64,000 nucleotides of DNA, taken from assembly GCF_026343955.1 (NCBI RefSeq), contig NZ_JAPKNI010000002.1, positions 620,001-684,000 of the forward strand, written 5' to 3'. This DNA is from Kaistia defluvii. Its GTDB lineage: Bacteria; Pseudomonadota; Alphaproteobacteria; Rhizobiales; Kaistiaceae. Each line of letters begins with the position of its first letter. The first letter of the stretch is position 1. Under the pieces are notes generated by a model. The model did not search any database. It saw nothing but the letters and a program-made list of their open reading frames with translations, and was not told the DNA's origin. This document shows, piece by piece, positions 62,537 to 64,000 of this stretch. A program made the position numbers and the translations under genes.

Positions 62537-62544
62537 CGCGCTTC

Positions 62545-63345
62545 TTATTCCGGGATGGTTTCCGGCAGGTTCTGGTTGAAATACTTGACGTAGATCTCGT
62601 TCAGCTTGCCGTTCTTCAGGTTGGTCGCGACCCACTCGTCGACCCAGGTCTTGAGTTCGGCGTCGTTCTTGCGCAGGCCGATCGCCATCGGGTAGGCGGC
62701 CAGCGTCAGCTTGACCTCGAGGCCCTTGTCCGCGTTCTGCTCGGCAACCGAATTGGCGGTCGACAGCGCGGCCGCGAACACGTCCTGCTGGCCGGTGGCG
62801 ACGGCGGTATTGGTGGTTGCCTCGTCCTCGTAGCGCACGATGCTGGCGGCGGCGCCGGCTTCCTTGAGGGCGCGTGTCAGCTCGATGTCGGCGGTCGTGC
62901 CGCGGGCGACCGCGATGTTCTTGCCGGCGAGATCCGCGGCCGAGGCGATCGCGACCGCCTTGGGGGCCGAGACGACGACGGGAATGACGCCGTAGGGCTT
63001 CGAGTAGTTGACGACCTTCTTGCGCTCGGCCGTGATCGAGAACGAGGCTATGACGACGTCGGCCTTGTTGGCGAGCAGGAACGGCACGCGGTTGGCGCCC
63101 GAGACCGGCACGACTTCGAGCTTCACGCCGAGGTCGTCTGCCAGAAGCTTGGCGGTCTCGATGTCGGAGCCGGTTGCCTGCGCCTGCGCGTCGAGCATGC
63201 CGTAGGGCGGATGGCCGATATCGACCGCGACGCGCAGCGTGCCGCGCTCCTTGATCTGCGCGGGCGTGTCGGCCTGGGCCGTCGCCGCGCCGGCGCAGAG
63301 CGCCAGCGACAGGGTGAGCCCGCCGACGAGATGCCTGAAGTTCAT
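62545..63345 (-). CDS. Polar amino acid ABC transporter substrate-binding protein (second system)
   Basis: Family 3 periplasmic binding protein of 266 aa. The signal peptide is residues 1-25 (LSLALCAGAATAQA). The mature part includes ERGTLRVAVDIGHPPYGMLD, SGANRVPFLLANKADVVIAS and AGKNIAVARGTTADIEL. It is clearly related to the protein at 56989 in motif order. MNFRHLVGG at 63345 is the start. It follows the partial ATPase gene by 46 bp. Confidence 0.94.
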   Translation of the reverse strand: MNFRHLVGGLTLSLALCAGAATAQADTPAQIKERGTLRVAVDIGHPPYGMLDAQAQATGSDIETAKLLADDLGVKLEVVPVSGANRVPFLLANKADVVIASFSITAERKKVVNYSKPYGVIPVVVSAPKAVAIASAADLAGKNIAVARGTTADIELTRALKEAGAAASIVRYEDEATTNTAVATGQQDVFAAALSTANSVAEQNADKGLEVKLTLAAYPMAIGLRKNDAELKTWVDEWVATNLKNGKLNEIYVKYFNQNLPETIPE

Positions 63346-63391
63346 GGTGTTTCCTCCACTGGGTAGTTCGGTTTGACGCCTGGGGCGTCGC

Positions 63392-64000
63392 CTAGAGACC
63401 GTTGCCGACGAACTGGCGCAGTTCCGGCGTCTGGGGATCTTCGAGCATGTCGCCCTTGCCGCTCTCCCAGATGCGGCCCTGGTGCATGAAGACGATCTGG
63501 TCCGCGACCGAGCGGGCAAAGGCCATCTCGTGGGTCACGAGCATCATGGTCATGCCTTCGGCGGCGAGCTTCGCGATGACGCGCAGCACTTCGCCGGTCA
63601 GTTCCGGGTCGAGGGCGGACGTGACTTCGTCGAACAGGATCAGCTTGGGCCGCATCGCCAGCGAGCGGGCGATCGCGACGCGCTGCTGCTGGCCGCCGGA
63701 AAGCTGCTCGGGATAGTTCTTCGCCTTGTCGGAAAGGCCGACCTGCGCCAGCACCTGGTCGGACAGCTCGCGCGCCTCTTTCGCGCCGATCCTGTGGACC
63801 TTGCGCGGAGCGAGGGTGACGTTCTGCTCGACGGTGAGATGCGGGAACAGGTTGTAGCTCTGGAACACGATGCCGACGTCCTGGCGCAGGTCGCGCAGGT
63901 CGACCTTGCCGTCATGCAGCGTGCGGCCGCAGACGGTGAGTTCGCCGGCGTTGATCCGCTCCAGCCCGTTGACGCAGCGAAGCGCCGTGCTCTTGCCGGA
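63392..64000 (-). CDS. Polar amino acid ABC transporter ATP-binding protein (partial, second system)
   Basis: Truncated at the right edge: the visible 203 codons begin within Walker A (SGKSTALRC) and run to the stop. Q-loop VFQSYNLFPHLTV, signature LSGGQQQRVAIARSL, Walker B LILFDEVTSALDPE and H-loop VTHEMAFA are all present, and the C-terminus is TPELRQFVGNGL. It differs from the ATPase at 57806 mainly in surface positions, so the two systems are probably duplicates with different substrates. Confidence 0.93.
   Translation of the reverse strand, partial: SGKSTALRCVNGLERINAGELTVCGRTLHDGKVDLRDLRQDVGIVFQSYNLFPHLTVEQNVTLAPRKVHRIGAKEARELSDQVLAQVGLSDKAKNYPEQLSGGQQQRVAIARSLAMRPKLILFDEVTSALDPELTGEVLRVIAKLAAEGMTMMLVTHEMAFARSVADQIVFMHQGRIWESGKGDMLEDPQTPELRQFVGNGL

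Overview
The window is about 64 kb of high-GC DNA with the gene content of a soil or rhizosphere alphaproteobacterium. Many solute-binding ABC importers, each beside its own DeoR, IclR, RpiR, FadR/GntR or GntR regulator, point to Hyphomicrobiales (Rhizobiales). So do a fused PhaAB-type Mrp antiporter and the intergenic dyad beginning CATCATCCTGAGG. The genus cannot be fixed from the sequence. No tRNA, rRNA, CRISPR array, prophage or insertion sequence was found.

Layout. 1-5000: end of a sugar ABC importer (permease, MsiK/UgpC-type ATPase) divergent from a DeoR regulator, a BtpA/SgcQ-like protein and an Ldh-family dehydrogenase. 5000-15120: a catabolic island with a PLP dehydratase, a sugar-type importer without its own ATPase, an AstE/AspA-type deacylase, a metallo-beta-lactamase-fold hydrolase, an SDR, a RidA protein, an IclR regulator and an M24 metalloenzyme. 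Three copies of one operator-like motif tie it together. 15120-17350: FMN reductase, KDPG-type aldolase and PfkB kinase. 17600-22340: a YhaO/YhaN (SbcDC-like) pair. 22370-29050: a Liv-type importer operon ending in a cyclase-family hydrolase and a cysteine-desulfurase-like PLP enzyme. 29250-34620: isochorismatase-like hydrolase, N-formylglutamate-amidohydrolase family protein, glutamine-synthetase-like ligase, RpiR regulator and class III aminotransferase, resembling a gamma-glutamylation route for amines. 34700-36160: three small genes.

36270-50360: a sugar/sugar-acid island with two SDRs, a rhamnose mutarotase-like protein, an acetoacetate-decarboxylase-family protein, a TIM-barrel isomerase, a Gfo/Idh oxidoreductase, a FadR-type regulator, an RbsABC-like importer, an enolase-superfamily dehydratase, an SGNH hydrolase, a fucose/arabinose isomerase-like protein and a zinc alcohol dehydrogenase. 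Two near-identical 19-bp operator-like sites lie in the divergent promoter between importer and dehydratase. 50470-56540: phaAB-C-D-E-F-G cation/proton antiporter operon with a divergent XRE regulator. 56980-64000: two related polar amino-acid ABC systems flanking a GntR regulator and an atypical shikimate-dehydrogenase-like protein.

The most promising uncharacterised systems are (i) the 5-15 kb island, which combines homologues of three ectoine-utilisation enzyme families with a sugar-type importer, RidA and an IclR regulon, and (ii) the 36-49 kb island, where an acetoacetate-decarboxylase-family protein occupies the place expected for a diketo-sugar-acid cleaving enzyme. All functions are inferred from motifs and context without database searches.
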